A stretch of DNA of 64,000 bases, from the NCBI GenBank assembly GCA_963743285.1, contig CAVUPF010000003.1, positions 62,001 to 126,000 of the forward strand. Reading direction: 5' to 3'. The DNA comes from CAVUPF01 sp963743285. GTDB lineage: Bacteria; Actinomycetota; Thermoleophilia; Solirubrobacterales; 70-9. The notes under the pieces were generated by a model that saw only the letters and a list, made by a program, of their open reading frames with translations, was not told where the DNA came from and ran no database searches. Positions 26,478 to 36,048 of the stretch are shown piece after piece. Each line of letters begins with the position of its first letter. Position 1 is the stretch's first letter. Made by a program: the position numbers and the translations under genes.

Positions 26478-26816
26478 GCCGGGCAGACCGCCTATTGCAA
26501 CGGATCGGCGTCGGCAAGCCAAACGCAGCCCATCACCGTGGCCTACCCCGGGGTTCGCGTCAAGTGCCCCAGACGCGCCAAGCACCGAGGCTGCAAGTTC
26601 AAGCTCCAGGCCGTGAGCAAGAAGCGCAAGGGCAAGGCGGAGAGCGCCGTGGCGAGCACGAAGCTGAAGGCTGGACGCTCGGCGATCGTTTCACTCAAGC
26701 CAAAGAAGGCGTTCAGGACAAAGCTTGCCGGCGCCGGGAAGGTCCTGGTCAAGGAGACGGTGACGATCAACGGCACCAAGCAGACGCGATTCAGCAAGCT
26801 GAAGATCGTTCAGTAG
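26478..26816 (+). pseudogene. C-terminal fragment of a propeller/PKD surface protein
   Basis: The frame starts abruptly with AGQTAYCNGSASAS and continues GVRVKCPRRAKHRGCKFKLQAVSKKRKGKAES to LKIVQ at the stop. The tail is closely similar to the last 90 residues of the protein at 48.2-49.8 kb (KLQVVSKKRKGKAES...KKLKIVQ), and AGQTAYCN parallels TGQTASCN in the protein at 3.4 kb. All upstream domains are missing. An internal ATG at 26538 has no sign of being a real start. Confidence 0.8.
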
Positions 26817-27050
26817 CTGACGGCCACGCGATCGACCGGAGCGGCCATCGCGCCATGTCCGCTTTCGGCAACCCTGCCCCGAAGCGTCGAAGCGAGAGGC
26901 TCCAGCGTTGTCTTTCTCACTTGCGCACGACGAGCAGCGAAGCCAGGGTCCCACGTTGGCTGGCAGCTCCTTGAGCCGAGAGCAGAAGCGTGCCTGAGCG
27001 TCGGAATGCGGCGCCTTGCGCTCCGATCTTCCGCGGCCTAAGCTCCGTCA

Positions 27051-27881
27051 ATGTCCCCGCTGGACTGCCGGGCTCCCAGGCAACGTGCCTGCGTTCTCAG
27101 AGCCCTGTTCGCGGTATGCGGGGCGGCGGCCATCCTGCTTGCGGCACCGATCGCCGCAAGCGCCTGTCCGTCCTACGCGAAGGTGAAGTCGTTCAGCGGG
27201 ACAGCTGGCGCCTACTTTGCGCAGACGGCGTCGGGTATTTATGATCCGGGGCCTACCTCCCTGGAAGGCAACGCGACCGTGTCGATCAACCACTCCGCGA
27301 TGGGGCTTCGGATGAAATCACTGACCCCCATACATTCCAAGCCTGATCCCCTCAGCCCCAACAGCCGCGGCTTCTCCGGTCCCACGAGTGGTGGCGCGAT
27401 CAGCGTTAACGACACCTTGGTTGACGACGCCAACGGCGGCGTGGCGGCGGGCAGTCAGGAGGCAACCGGCCTCCCAACTGGGAATGGCCCACTCGGATCA
27501 GGGAGCATAGTCCAGCTCGGGGCGGTGGGGTACAAGGGCAAGCCCTTGGGGTGCAAGTACCAGATCAGCGTCAACTACACCGTCCTCACGAGGATCGACA
27601 CGACGCCCACCCCGGGCGGCGAAACGTTGCCGATCCCCCCGAGCTCGAGGATGGAATTCCTGACGGTGAGCCCCCCGATGCCGATCCCTGCCGGTCTGCA
27701 TCTGTCGGGGAAGCTCGTCCCCGTTGACCCGACGGGCTCGAATATGACGGGCTACTATCAATTCCGCGAAGGTGCATGGGAACCTGCTCTTAGCTCAATC
27801 CTCGGCCAGAGCAACACGCCGTTCAATACGGCCACCTTCAGCTGGAACCTCAAGCCGTCGTTCACCAAAAAGCACGAGTAA
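27051..27881 (+). CDS. Secreted hypothetical protein, 276 residues
   Basis: A long signal peptide (RALFAVCGAAAILLAAPIAASA) is followed by a beta-rich body ending in a Lys-rich tail. No catalytic motif or known domain is visible; scattered cysteines (SACPSY, LGCKYQ) may form one disulphide. Expression alone or with the downstream small gene cannot be decided. Confidence 0.6.
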   Translation: MSPLDCRAPRQRACVLRALFAVCGAAAILLAAPIAASACPSYAKVKSFSGTAGAYFAQTASGIYDPGPTSLEGNATVSINHSAMGLRMKSLTPIHSKPDPLSPNSRGFSGPTSGGAISVNDTLVDDANGGVAAGSQEATGLPTGNGPLGSGSIVQLGAVGYKGKPLGCKYQISVNYTVLTRIDTTPTPGGETLPIPPSSRMEFLTVSPPMPIPAGLHLSGKLVPVDPTGSNMTGYYQFREGAWEPALSSILGQSNTPFNTATFSWNLKPSFTKKHE

Positions 27882-27893
27882 CCCTCACGTTGG

Positions 27894-28202
27894 GTGAGGT
27901 TCCGCGATCCGATCCGGTTCCCACCACGGTCTTCAGAGGGCGAGAGTGCCGCGAGCGAACGGGAGCCCCCTGCACAAAGACGATCTTGGATCAGCAAGGC
28001 CTGGGAGCTAGCCAGCGAAAACACACTCATTGCCGGTTTGATTGTCACAGTCGTGGGCCTCCTTCTCGGCCTGCAAGTCACCAAGACCTACAAGCACCTC
28101 CGGCCGGGCACCTACAAGTTCGAGGTCCGCGCTTTCAATTCCGCCGGCGTCGATCCCACCCCGGCGACGAAGAAGGTGAAAGTCAAGCTGCTGCGGGGTT
28201 GA
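27894..28202 (+). CDS. Chimeric small ORF: one membrane segment joined to the end of an Ig/Fn3-like domain
   Basis: From a GTG the 102 residues contain a single transmembrane helix (TLIAGLIVTVVGLLLGLQ) that passes directly into KTYKHLRPGTYKFEVRAFNSAGVDPTPATKK. The latter is the second half of a repeat common in secreted actinobacterial proteins (..SPKTYKHLRPGxHTFRVRAxNSAGxxDPTPA). The junction looks like a fusion of two fragments; expression is uncertain. Confidence 0.45.
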   Translation: MRFRDPIRFPPRSSEGESAASEREPPAQRRSWISKAWELASENTLIAGLIVTVVGLLLGLQVTKTYKHLRPGTYKFEVRAFNSAGVDPTPATKKVKVKLLRG

Positions 28203-28226
28203 GCGCTCTTGTGAGATAGTGCGCGG

Positions 28227-28598
28227 GTGGCTACCCCTGAACAGTCCGGGACCCGCCTCGTAGCCGTCGAGGACCTCAATGCCTCGCAGGTCTCCGTTGT
28301 GGAGGAGACCCCACACGGAGCCCTTGCTGTAGGCATCAGTGTGGGCAAGCCATTCGCAGTATCTAACCGCTGTCGCCATCTCTTCGCCTCGCTGGGCAAG
28401 GGCCGCGTGACCGACGACGGATGCCTGGAGTGCCCCTGGCACGCAGCGCTCTACAACGTCGGCAGCGGAGAGATGGTGCGGGGTCCCCAGGGTGCATTTA
28501 AGCCGCTGGCCGGTGTCGTCAAGGCGACGACCGGTGCCCGATCCCTGAAGACATTCCCGGTCGAGGTGCGCGACGGCGCAATCTGGCTGGTTGGCTGA
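28227..28598 (+). CDS. Rieske [2Fe-2S] domain protein
   Basis: The 123-residue product carries the two iron-binding boxes CRHLFASLG (C-x-H) near residue 50 and CPWHAALYN (C-x2-H) near residue 71. It has the size of a stand-alone Rieske ferredoxin like those serving dioxygenases or nitrite reductases; no signal peptide is seen, so it is cytoplasmic. No oxygenase gene is adjacent, so the partner is unknown. The start is a GTG. Confidence 0.85.
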   Translation: MATPEQSGTRLVAVEDLNASQVSVVEETPHGALAVGISVGKPFAVSNRCRHLFASLGKGRVTDDGCLECPWHAALYNVGSGEMVRGPQGAFKPLAGVVKATTGARSLKTFPVEVRDGAIWLVG

Positions 28599-29214
28599 CC
28601 GACGGTCCCGGCTCCTCGGCGTTCCGCCCAATCCGACCAGCCACACCGTGGAGCTTGACTTCCGCGGAAGCCAGGCGGGGGACCATCTCGAAGGTGGCGC
28701 AACGAGCTTCTAGCGCGAAGGCTACGCGCAAGGCAGGCGACGAGCGTCATCCCCGGTCGCTTTCTCGTGCCCGCCGGAGCTGGCCTTGCGGCAGCGGGCT
28801 CGAGCTGCCTGGCGTCCCGGCGCTGTGCCCGCCTTGCTCATTGGAGAACCTTTTGGCCGTTCTTCTCTGGGATCAGGCGAAACCGACCGCAGGAGGGCAG
28901 GCTCCCCAAAGCAAAGTGGCAACGATCCAATACCTGGTCTGCGGCTCCAAGCACCAGGTCGCAATCGCCTGGCGCAGGTCCGGCTGGATGGACGAGGTCC
29001 TTGAGGTCCACGGTGAAAGACAGGACGGCTCATTGTGAACCTACGTGCATCTGAGACGCCGGTGTAGGGAGCGCTGAGATCTTCGATTCCGCAGTCGGAG
29101 CACAGGCAGCGCCGGCCCGCCCACATTGAGCCGCTTCCCGGCCCCTTCCGCAGCGAAAAGCCGAAGAGACTATGGTCGTGACAATCGAAACAACCCAGTC
29201 TCGGAGGTACACCC
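28599..29214. other. No supported gene
   Basis: Several overlapping short frames exist, none with a recognizable product. A frame ending at 29038 contains ATIQYLVCGSKHQVAIAW and could be a fragment, but I could not place it. Confidence 0.4.
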
Positions 29215-29654
29215 GTGAGCATTGAGAACATCAATACGGCCCGGCGCCTATTCGAGGAAAAGCCTGGAGCCAAGGCAAGATCGAGCTGTTTGACGAGCTT
29301 TGCTCGGAGGGGTTCGTCGATCACGATCCGCTGCTCGGCGAAGCCGACCGCCAAGCGCTCAAGGATAGGGTGAGCACTTACCGTGCCGCCTTCCCCGACC
29401 TTGAGTTCACGATCGAGGAGATCTTCGCCGCCGGCGATCGGGTGGTTGCGCGCTGGAGCGGGGTTGGCACCTTCGAAAACGAGCTCATGGGTTTCGCTCC
29501 AACAGGCGAAAAGGGCGACCCCATCGAAGGCATCGGGATCAGTCGCTTTGAAGACGGCAAGGTTGTCGAGACTTGGACCCAGTGGGACACCATGCGCTTC
29601 ATGAAAGACCTTGGGGCCATTCCTGAGGACGCTGCGGCCCCCGCAAGCAACTAG
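29215..29654 (+). pseudogene. SnoaL-like ester cyclase, frameshifted
   Basis: A GTG at 29215 after GGAGGT opens SIENINTARRLFEE. A frame change at about 29260 (two extra A residues or one lost base) is needed to continue AWSQGKIELFDELCSEGFVDHDPL and then STYRAAFPDLEFTIEEIFAAGDRVVARW to 29654. The combined 146 residues form a SnoaL/NTF2-like fold with the typical VDHDP motif. The 3' part alone is an open frame from 29370 but lacks the first helix. Confidence 0.7.
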
Positions 29655-30052
29655 AGCGCTCGTCCCCAGAGCATCGCTGGGATTCTCGGCGAGTCCGGCG
29701 CGCCATCGCCACTATTGGTCGCGGCGGGGCCGCCGACCCGCACCAGCGGGAAGGCTGCCTCTACGCCTACGGGTTGACGCCGTCCAAAACCGTGCGGCGG
29801 GCACTCTCGTCTGAATCGATCGCCGGGGCGGCATGCCAAATCCCCGCGCCGGCCCGATCGCGTCTAGTCGCGATCTTGCACCGGCAACTCACATCGAAGC
29901 AAGCAACCTGCCGGCTCTACTGAGCAGCGCTCTCGAGTCTGACTTTCCGCACCTTGACCCGCACCGCACTGCGGGTATACGGTCGGGCTGGTGATGGGGT
30001 CCGTGGAGGGCCTGAAGCGCATTAACGCGCCAGACACGGAAGTAGAGAAATC
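29655..30052. other. No gene seen
   Basis: Intergenic; presumably holds the promoter of the following surface protein gene. Confidence 0.4.
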
Positions 30053-30802
30053 ATGCTCAGGAGACTGAATCTGCGGCGTTCGCCGGCGATGGTCGTCGCG
30101 GTGATTGCCCTGATCGCCGCGCTTGGCGGTTCGGCCATCGCAGCCAACGGCCTGACCGGCACCCAGAAGAAGCAGACTAGGAAGATCGCCACGAGGGTGT
30201 TCAACAGCGCGATCGCGGGAGCGAGCGTTGCCCGTGCGGGCGTCGCCGACACGGCGACTAATGCGAAAAGCGCGGAAACCGCGACCCATGCGAAAAGCGC
30301 CGACACGGCGACACACGCAACCAATGCCGACCAGCTCGGGGGAGTTACGGCCTCCGAATACCAGCACAAACTCCAGGGGAGCTGCACCAATAATGGAGCG
30401 ATTGCGGCGGTTGAACCTAGCGGCGTAATTACCTGCGTGACCCCGGTCAAGGCGATCAACGTCACCCCCTCATCGGGAGAAGCGGAATTCGTGGACCTCG
30501 GATCCGGACTACAGCTCGCAGCCGTATGTCATGACGGCGGCCAGGTAGAGATCGTCTTCCAGGACGTCGGGTCCAGCCCGGCGACCCTTAACTGGTTCTA
30601 CAGCAACGGCACCGCGGTGAGCGCGAGTGGCACATCGCTTGCCGCCGAACTTGGGTCTGAAGCTTTCTCCTTCTCTAGCGCTCGGATCGAGGGCCAATTC
30701 ATCTATGCGGTCGGACCCAACGTGATCACCGTCAACCTTCATGCCTTCGACGCTGGGTCGGGTTGCGAAGTGCGGGGCACGGCGGAGGTTGCCGAAGCGT
30801 AA
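30053..30802 (+). CDS. Surface/secreted protein of the actinobacterial SPAMVVA-type family
   Basis: The 249-residue product begins with LRRSPAMVVAVIALIAALGGSAIAA, an N-terminal sequence and hydrophobic segment common in Thermoleophilia surface proteins. It continues with an Ala/Thr-rich heptad-like stretch of degenerate repeats (ADTATNAKSAETATHAKSAD), then DQLGGVTASEY and a C-terminal beta-rich domain with three cysteines. Function unknown; probably extracellular. Useful as a taxonomic hint. Confidence 0.7.
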   Translation: MLRRLNLRRSPAMVVAVIALIAALGGSAIAANGLTGTQKKQTRKIATRVFNSAIAGASVARAGVADTATNAKSAETATHAKSADTATHATNADQLGGVTASEYQHKLQGSCTNNGAIAAVEPSGVITCVTPVKAINVTPSSGEAEFVDLGSGLQLAAVCHDGGQVEIVFQDVGSSPATLNWFYSNGTAVSASGTSLAAELGSEAFSFSSARIEGQFIYAVGPNVITVNLHAFDAGSGCEVRGTAEVAEA

Positions 30803-31379
30803 TGCCTCGTCGTCTCGCGCCTAATTCGCCATCGCCCTTGTCGGTGTCTGCGTCCTAGCGGCAGTCGTGGGATGAAGGACGACGCTCCTGGTTGTCGTCG
30901 TGGGTGTCGCTCAAAGGGGCGACGGACGCCCGGCCCGCTGCCTACGCCTGGCTACTCGACATCAAATGCTCGGCTCGACAAGAGTGTCTTGTCGCTTCGC
31001 ACTTCGCCGAAGAGCTACAAGGTCAAGCTGGGGAAACACGTTCCTCGGTGGAGGCGATGAGCGCGGGAAGTACCGATCCCGCCCTGGCCACTTTCAGCTT
31101 CAAGGTCAAGAAGAAGCATGAAAGCCGCTCCAAGGGAGTCTGCGTTTTGGACGCGACAGACGAAATGGCGGGGAGACAATGGTGAGCAGCCGTTCTTGTA
31201 GGTGAACTGAACCCGCGCATGGACGCCGCGTCGGGCGTATTGGGGGAACCCAATGAGCGATGACCATTCCCACCGGGGGACTCGAGCGGTCGGCCTCGCA
31301 GCCCTAATCCCCGCTGGGGGTATCGGGCAGGGTGATAGCCGCCCGACCCGCTATAGGCCGAATGCAGGGACGACGGTTC
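30803..31379. other. No supported gene
   Basis: Short frames with alternating coding-like patches (for example GSTDPALATFSFKVKKKHESRSK) suggest degraded coding DNA, but no family can be named. Confidence 0.4.
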
Positions 31380-31381
31380 TA

Positions 31382-32569
31382 GTGGTCCCTCCGCTTAATT
31401 CGCTGGTTCATGCCTCCAGCACCTTTCCCGTGTAGGTCCACTTGAAGGGTTTGGCGGTCTGGTTATAGGTCTCGATGAAGGTGAGCATCTGCTCGGCGAG
31501 GTCGGTCTCGCTGGTGAAGGCGCCGTGCTTGAGCAGGCGCTTGTGGAGGATCGAGAAGAAGATCTCCACTTGGTTTAACCAGGAGGCGTGGGTGGGGGTG
31601 AACTGGAAGCTCCAGCGCGGGTGCGCCTCAAGCCAGTCGCTGACCTCCTGGGTGCGCCGGGTGGAGAGGTTGTCGGTGACCGCGACGATCTTCTCGCCCT
31701 CGACCTCGGGGATCTCGCCGTCGAGGCGGTCGAGAAAGCGGATCAGGTCCCAGCGGTTGCGGGTCTTGGTAGGCATCGCGAGCACGTCGCCTTCTGCGAC
31801 CTTCAGACAGGCGAACAGGCACTGCGTGCCGTTGCGTTCGTATTCGTGCTCGCGGCGGGCGGGCTTGCCCGGCGCCGGCGTGGTGTCGGGCTTGGTCGGC
31901 GCCTTGGCCTGGATCCCGGTCTTCTCGTCGATCGAGACGACCAGTACGTTCTCCGGCGGATCGACGTAGAGGCCGCAGACCTCTTGCAAGCGCTGCTCGA
32001 AGCGGGGGTCGGTGAAGTCGCTCATGATCCAGTAGTCGGTCCGGTGCGGCTTGACATCGGCACGGGCGAGGATCGTGTGCGCGTGGGTGGAGGACATCCC
32101 GACCGCCGCCGCGAGCTCGTCATAGGTCCAACGCTCGCGGCGCTGACCCTGCGGCGTCTCCGGTGGGCGGGTGCACGCCTTGGCGATCAGCTTCGCGCGC
32201 ACCTCAGAGGAATAAAGAAGCGGCTTACCGGGCCGCGGTAGATCGCGCAGCTCCACGATCCCACCGCGCTCATAACGCGAGCGCCACTTCTGCGCGGTGA
32301 CCGTCGAGCACCCCACCATCCGGCCAATCACCGCCGCCGAGTGACCCTCGGCGGCATAAAGCACGATCTGGGCGCGCTCCACCATCCGCACCTCCCCGCT
32401 TTCTGAGCGCACGATCCGCTCGAGCTCAACCCGCTCCTCCTCTGGAACCTCGATGCATTTCGCCGGCGCAGCCATACGAACCTCCATCATCGCTGGACAG
32501 GACCAGCGACGGGTTCGGCGAACAATCAAAGAGCCCTGCAACAATAAGCGAATTAAGCGGAGATACCAC
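31382..32569 (-). mobile_element. IS630-family insertion sequence with terminal repeats and TA duplication
   Basis: TA lies at both edges (31380-31381 and 32570-32571). Inward from each TA the ends read GTGGTCCCTCCGCTTAATT and GTGGTATCTCCGCTTAATT (two mismatches) and stay identical for four more bases. The 1188-bp element contains one transposase gene. Its right end supplies the stop codon of the secreted protein gene it entered. Confidence 0.92.
31408..32475 (-). CDS. IS630-family transposase (DDE)
   Basis: The ATG at 32475 follows GGAGG by five bases and gives 355 residues. It has an N-terminal helix-turn-helix pair (MVERAQIVLYAAEGHSAAVIGRMVGCSTVTAQKWR), then DDE catalytic sections: VSIDEKTGIQA near residue 180, VAVTDNLSTRR near 268 and HASWLNQVEIFFSI near 303. 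The frame is intact, so it may be active. It differs from the IS630 inside the IS66 element. Confidence 0.93.
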   Translation of the reverse strand: MAAPAKCIEVPEEERVELERIVRSESGEVRMVERAQIVLYAAEGHSAAVIGRMVGCSTVTAQKWRSRYERGGIVELRDLPRPGKPLLYSSEVRAKLIAKACTRPPETPQGQRRERWTYDELAAAVGMSSTHAHTILARADVKPHRTDYWIMSDFTDPRFEQRLQEVCGLYVDPPENVLVVSIDEKTGIQAKAPTKPDTTPAPGKPARREHEYERNGTQCLFACLKVAEGDVLAMPTKTRNRWDLIRFLDRLDGEIPEVEGEKIVAVTDNLSTRRTQEVSDWLEAHPRWSFQFTPTHASWLNQVEIFFSILHKRLLKHGAFTSETDLAEQMLTFIETYNQTAKPFKWTYTGKVLEA

Positions 32570-33215
32570 TAGCGATCTTTTCGAGCTGTTTGCTGGCGTC
32601 CTTGTGTTTGGACACCTCAAGACCCAGGAGGATGATCGAGTGCGAGCTTGAGTTCCACCAGAAGGCTGCGGCGACACCGATACGCTTCTTGACGACTCCC
32701 TGATACTCCTTTGCGAATTCGGCACCCAGAATCGGCGGAGTGAAGCCAGTTCCTTGTATCCCCCCGACGAACACTCCGAGGCCGGCAATCTCAAGCCCTT
32801 CGATAGTCTTCGGGAACTCGGTGTTTTCCCACTGCTCGCGGATTTCGACGCCGTTTTCTTCAAGGGGGGCGCCGGGGTCCGTGATCCACGTCCGGATATA
32901 GAGCCCCGCATCGGTGCCTTCTGCAACCCCCTTTAGAACCTGCCTGTAGCTCTTCGGTTTACCCCCACTCCAAACGGCAGCCGTGCACTTGGATGCAACT
33001 TGACCATCTTGCTCGGTGGGATATGACGGCCCGACCAAGGGTTCCGCTTTGACGTGAGCTAGGCCCAGGTCTTTCCCGAGCGCGGACTCAGAGATCAGGG
33101 CACACGGATTGCTCGAGACACCGAACGCCAGCGCGGATGAGGTATGTGCACCTAGCAGGAATACGGCCGCGGCGGTCGCAATCGTAGTGGCCAGGATCTT
33201 TGGTCGCAGTCGCAC
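32553..33215 (-). pseudogene. Secreted DUF3558-like protein, C-terminus replaced by IS630 end
   Basis: A GTG at 33215 follows AAGGAG; a signal peptide (residues 1-30) precedes NPCALISESALGKDLGL, as in DUF3558-type lipoproteins. About 200 residues remain coherent (WNSSSHSIILLGLEVSK, QLEKIA). The last residues and stop (GISA, TAA) come from the IS630 terminal repeat at 32569. Across the insertion the original frame would have read on for about ten codons to a stop. Loss is slight, so the protein may still fold. Its promoter region is also separated by an IS21 insertion 21 bases upstream. Confidence 0.7.
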
Positions 33216-33231
33216 GCGGCGCTCCTTTCGC

Positions 33232-33236
33232 TCGCT
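33232..33236. repeat. Target duplication (left) of IS21 element
   Basis: TCGCT directly precedes the element and recurs at 35836-35840. Confidence 0.75.
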
Positions 33237-33407
33237 TGGAAACGGCCACTTGCACTGGCCCCACCGCGGAACTCTGAACTGGCCCTACCCCGCGCTGGTT
33301 GTTGGTGTGCGTAGATGATCCCTGATCGACCCCTGCTGTGGAGTCTCGGCGAGCTCTGGGCGAAGCGAAGCCCGTAGGGCGAGCGCAGCCCAGAGCTCGC
33401 CGGCGCG

Positions 33408-34190
33408 TCATCGGGCGGCCCCCTTCGCCTTGCGTTGGATGCCGTGGCGAAAGCGCCATGACTCGGTGCCGGTCTCGATGATGTGAGCCCGGTGGGTGAT
33501 GCGGTCGACGACGGCCTTGGCCAGACGCGGGTCGGGGAACACTTTGGTCCACTCGCCGAAGGGGAGGTTGGTGGTGACGATCAGGCTGGCTCGCTCGTTT
33601 CGCTCGGAGATGACCTGGAAGACGAGCTCGGCGGCACCCTTGGGGAGCGCCAGGTAGCCGAGCTCGTCGAGCACCACAAGCTCGGTGCGCGCGTAGCGGG
33701 CCACGACGCGGGCGAGCTCTCTTCGGCTCTCGGCTTCTTGGAGCTCGTTGGCGAGCCCGGCGAGGGTGGTGAAACGCACCCGTCTGCCCTGCTGGCAGGC
33801 GCAGACCGCCAGCGCCGTGGCCAGCATCGTCTTCCCCGTACCCGATTCACCGATCAGGATCACCGACTCGCGGTCATCGATCCAGGAGCACTCGGCCAGC
33901 GCGGCGATCGCGGCCTGCGAGACCTTCGGGTTATCAGCGAAGCGGAAGTCCTCCAGGCGCTTCATCACCGGGAAACGGGCTTCCAGCAGGCGTCGACGTT
34001 CACGGCGCTCAGAGCGCTCTGCCATCTCCGCTTCAAGGAGCGCCGCGAGGTACGTGACCGGTGTCTGCTGCTCGCGCAGGGCCTCCTCGGCGAGCGCCTT
34101 GAAGCGCCGTCTGACGGTCGGGAGCTTCAGCTCGATCGCCTGCGCCTCGATCAGCGCCTCGATCGCCTGGGTCTTCGCCGGCGCGCTCAT
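33408..34190 (-). CDS. istB: IS21 helper ATPase IstB
   Basis: The 260-residue AAA+ protein has Walker A LIGESGTGKTMLATAL near residue 108, Walker B LVVLDELGYLALPK near 168 and sensor-1 LIVTTNLPFGEW near 200. It loads and directs the IstA transposase. It overlaps istA by four bases (ATGA), the usual coupled arrangement. Confidence 0.95.
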   Translation of the reverse strand: MSAPAKTQAIEALIEAQAIELKLPTVRRRFKALAEEALREQQTPVTYLAALLEAEMAERSERRERRRLLEARFPVMKRLEDFRFADNPKVSQAAIAALAECSWIDDRESVILIGESGTGKTMLATALAVCACQQGRRVRFTTLAGLANELQEAESRRELARVVARYARTELVVLDELGYLALPKGAAELVFQVISERNERASLIVTTNLPFGEWTKVFPDPRLAKAVVDRITHRAHIIETGTESWRFRHGIQRKAKGAAR

Positions 34191-35719
34191 CGGCTCACCG
34201 CGGCTTCGAGCAGCTGGTCATAGTCACCGAGGCTCGGCTCGGGTCCACCGATGATCGAGAGCCTCTCCGAGAGCTCGATGCCGGGCGGCTCGGCGCGCTC
34301 AGAGCGCCTGGCAAGCAAGGCGACCGCACGCCCGTCGCTTGCACCGGCGGCCAGTGCGCCACGGACGGCGAGCTCGACGCGTGCGGGTCTGAGCTCGCGG
34401 GCGAGCAGCAGCACGTCGACCATCTGCCGGGCGGCCTCTGAGGCGCCATAGCGTGCCTCGATCGCCGTCCACAGCTCGTCAAAGCAGGCTGGCCATGAGC
34501 CCCGCTCACGCGCCTGGGCAAGGGGCAGCGAGGAGCGCAGCGCCCCCGGCTTTCGCCGCAACAGCTCGAGGTAGTGGTCGAGCTTCCCCGAGACGCCGTA
34601 GCGGCCCCCCAGGCGCTCGTGAACGGCGATCAGCTGGTGCTCGTGGAAGACCTCGATCTCTCTAGCACCGATCTTCACGAGCACCTTTCGCCCGACCAGT
34701 GAGACCGGAACCGAGTAGCGGTTTTGGCGGACCGTGACGAGCGCCTTGGAGTCGACCCTCGGCGTCGATTGCTCACGCGCGTCAAACGGCTCTGCCGGCG
34801 CCGCTCGCAGATCTGCCAGCTCCGCCGAGAGGGCCTCACCGACGGTCACCGCGCGGCCGCTGATCGTGCGCTTCAAATCTGAATTACAGCCGGCGGCGAT
34901 CAGCACGTTCAGCTCAGCGATGCTCTGGACCTCGGGCAAGGGGACGAAGTGCCGGCGGCGATAGCGGCCCACCTCACCCTCGACGCCGCCCTTTTCGTGG
35001 GCGCCCTGCTCGCCGGGCTCGCAGAAGGAGGACTCGAACAGGTAGTGGGAGCGCAGCGCGATGAAGCGGTCTGACTCGAGGCGTCTGCGGCCCTTGAGGA
35101 TCTTCGTGACCGCAGCCTTCAGGTTGTCGTAGCGGATCGTCTGGAAGACCCCGCCGAACCAGTCAAAAGCACCGGCGTGGGCCTCGAGGAATGCCTGCTG
35201 GGTCTGGCGCGAGAAGGCCATCGCGAAGGCGGCGCCGGAGTGACAGGCGCGCATGTGGAAGACGAACACCTTGGTGGGGACTCCCCGCAGGATCACGACC
35301 GCCTCGCCCCAGTCGACCTCCGCCTCGACGCCGGGGTCGTGCACTAGGGGCACCATCGCCGCCGGCGGCTCGCCCAGCTCTCTGCGGCGGTGGGCAACCC
35401 ACTTGCGCACCGCACGCTCAGAGACCTCTGCGCCGTGCTCCTCGCCGAGGCGCTCCCAGATGCGGTGGGCGGTGTGGCGCTGCTTTCGCGGGGCGTCTCG
35501 GTCCGCGATCAGCCAGCCGTCGATCAGCTCCCGGTATAAGCCGAGTTTCGGCGCCGGGCGACCCTCAGGGCGCTTGCGCGGTGAAGGCAGTGGCGAGGCA
35601 AGCGCCTGACGGACAGCGCGACGATGGACACCGTGGCGCTCTGCCAAGGCCCTGATCGAAAGGTCCTCACGGTCGCGATCTCTTCTTATCTGCTCGAACG
35701 TCTCCACTCGTGATCCCAT
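34187..35719 (-). CDS. istA: IS21 transposase IstA
   Basis: The 510-residue protein has an N-terminal helix-turn-helix (LSIRALAERHGVHRRAVRQAL), a DDE core with EVDWGEAVV near residue 130, VFQTIRYDNLKAAV near 190 and the Glu of AHEKGGVEGEVG near 238, and a C-terminal beta-barrel region. Length and motifs are complete. Confidence 0.95.
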   Translation of the reverse strand: MGSRVETFEQIRRDRDREDLSIRALAERHGVHRRAVRQALASPLPSPRKRPEGRPAPKLGLYRELIDGWLIADRDAPRKQRHTAHRIWERLGEEHGAEVSERAVRKWVAHRRRELGEPPAAMVPLVHDPGVEAEVDWGEAVVILRGVPTKVFVFHMRACHSGAAFAMAFSRQTQQAFLEAHAGAFDWFGGVFQTIRYDNLKAAVTKILKGRRRLESDRFIALRSHYLFESSFCEPGEQGAHEKGGVEGEVGRYRRRHFVPLPEVQSIAELNVLIAAGCNSDLKRTISGRAVTVGEALSAELADLRAAPAEPFDAREQSTPRVDSKALVTVRQNRYSVPVSLVGRKVLVKIGAREIEVFHEHQLIAVHERLGGRYGVSGKLDHYLELLRRKPGALRSSLPLAQARERGSWPACFDELWTAIEARYGASEAARQMVDVLLLARELRPARVELAVRGALAAGASDGRAVALLARRSERAEPPGIELSERLSIIGGPEPSLGDYDQLLEAAVSR

Positions 35720-36048
35720 CCCTGTCTGCCGCCTTCCGTTCGAGCTTCATGAGACTCGAACAGTCCGCGGCGGGTCGGACGGGGTGGGGCCATTTCAAGG
35801 TTCCGGAGTGGGGCCAAGTGAGAGTTCCGTTCCCATCGCTCACGTTGCCGTAGGAAGGGTCGTCCGTGGGTCAGAGGATTCGGGCCTGGAGGATCGCATA
35901 CCAGCGCAAACGGCAGCACCCAGGGACCACTCGCATCGGCTGGCTTTGAGTCTCGAACGCCGGGCCGCGAAAGCTCACGCCACCTCGCCCCGCCAGGTCT
36001 TCGACCTGACCGGGCCGAGCGCGGGCCCGTCTAGCGCTTCTTAAGCCT

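Larger units (their letters stand above)
33237..35835 (-). mobile_element. IS21-family element (istA, istB)
   Basis: The ends (TGGAAACGG.. at 33237 and the complement of TGGGAACGG.. at 35835) are imperfect inverted repeats of about 55 bp that include repeated TGGCCCCAC boxes, typical of IS21. TCGCT is duplicated on both sides. It contains intact istA and istB on the minus strand. Confidence 0.9.

Noticed and set aside
26538..26816. An independent 92-residue basic protein
   Set aside because: The reading frame continues upstream into sequence homologous to longer propeller/PKD proteins, and the ATG lacks a ribosome site; it is a fragment.
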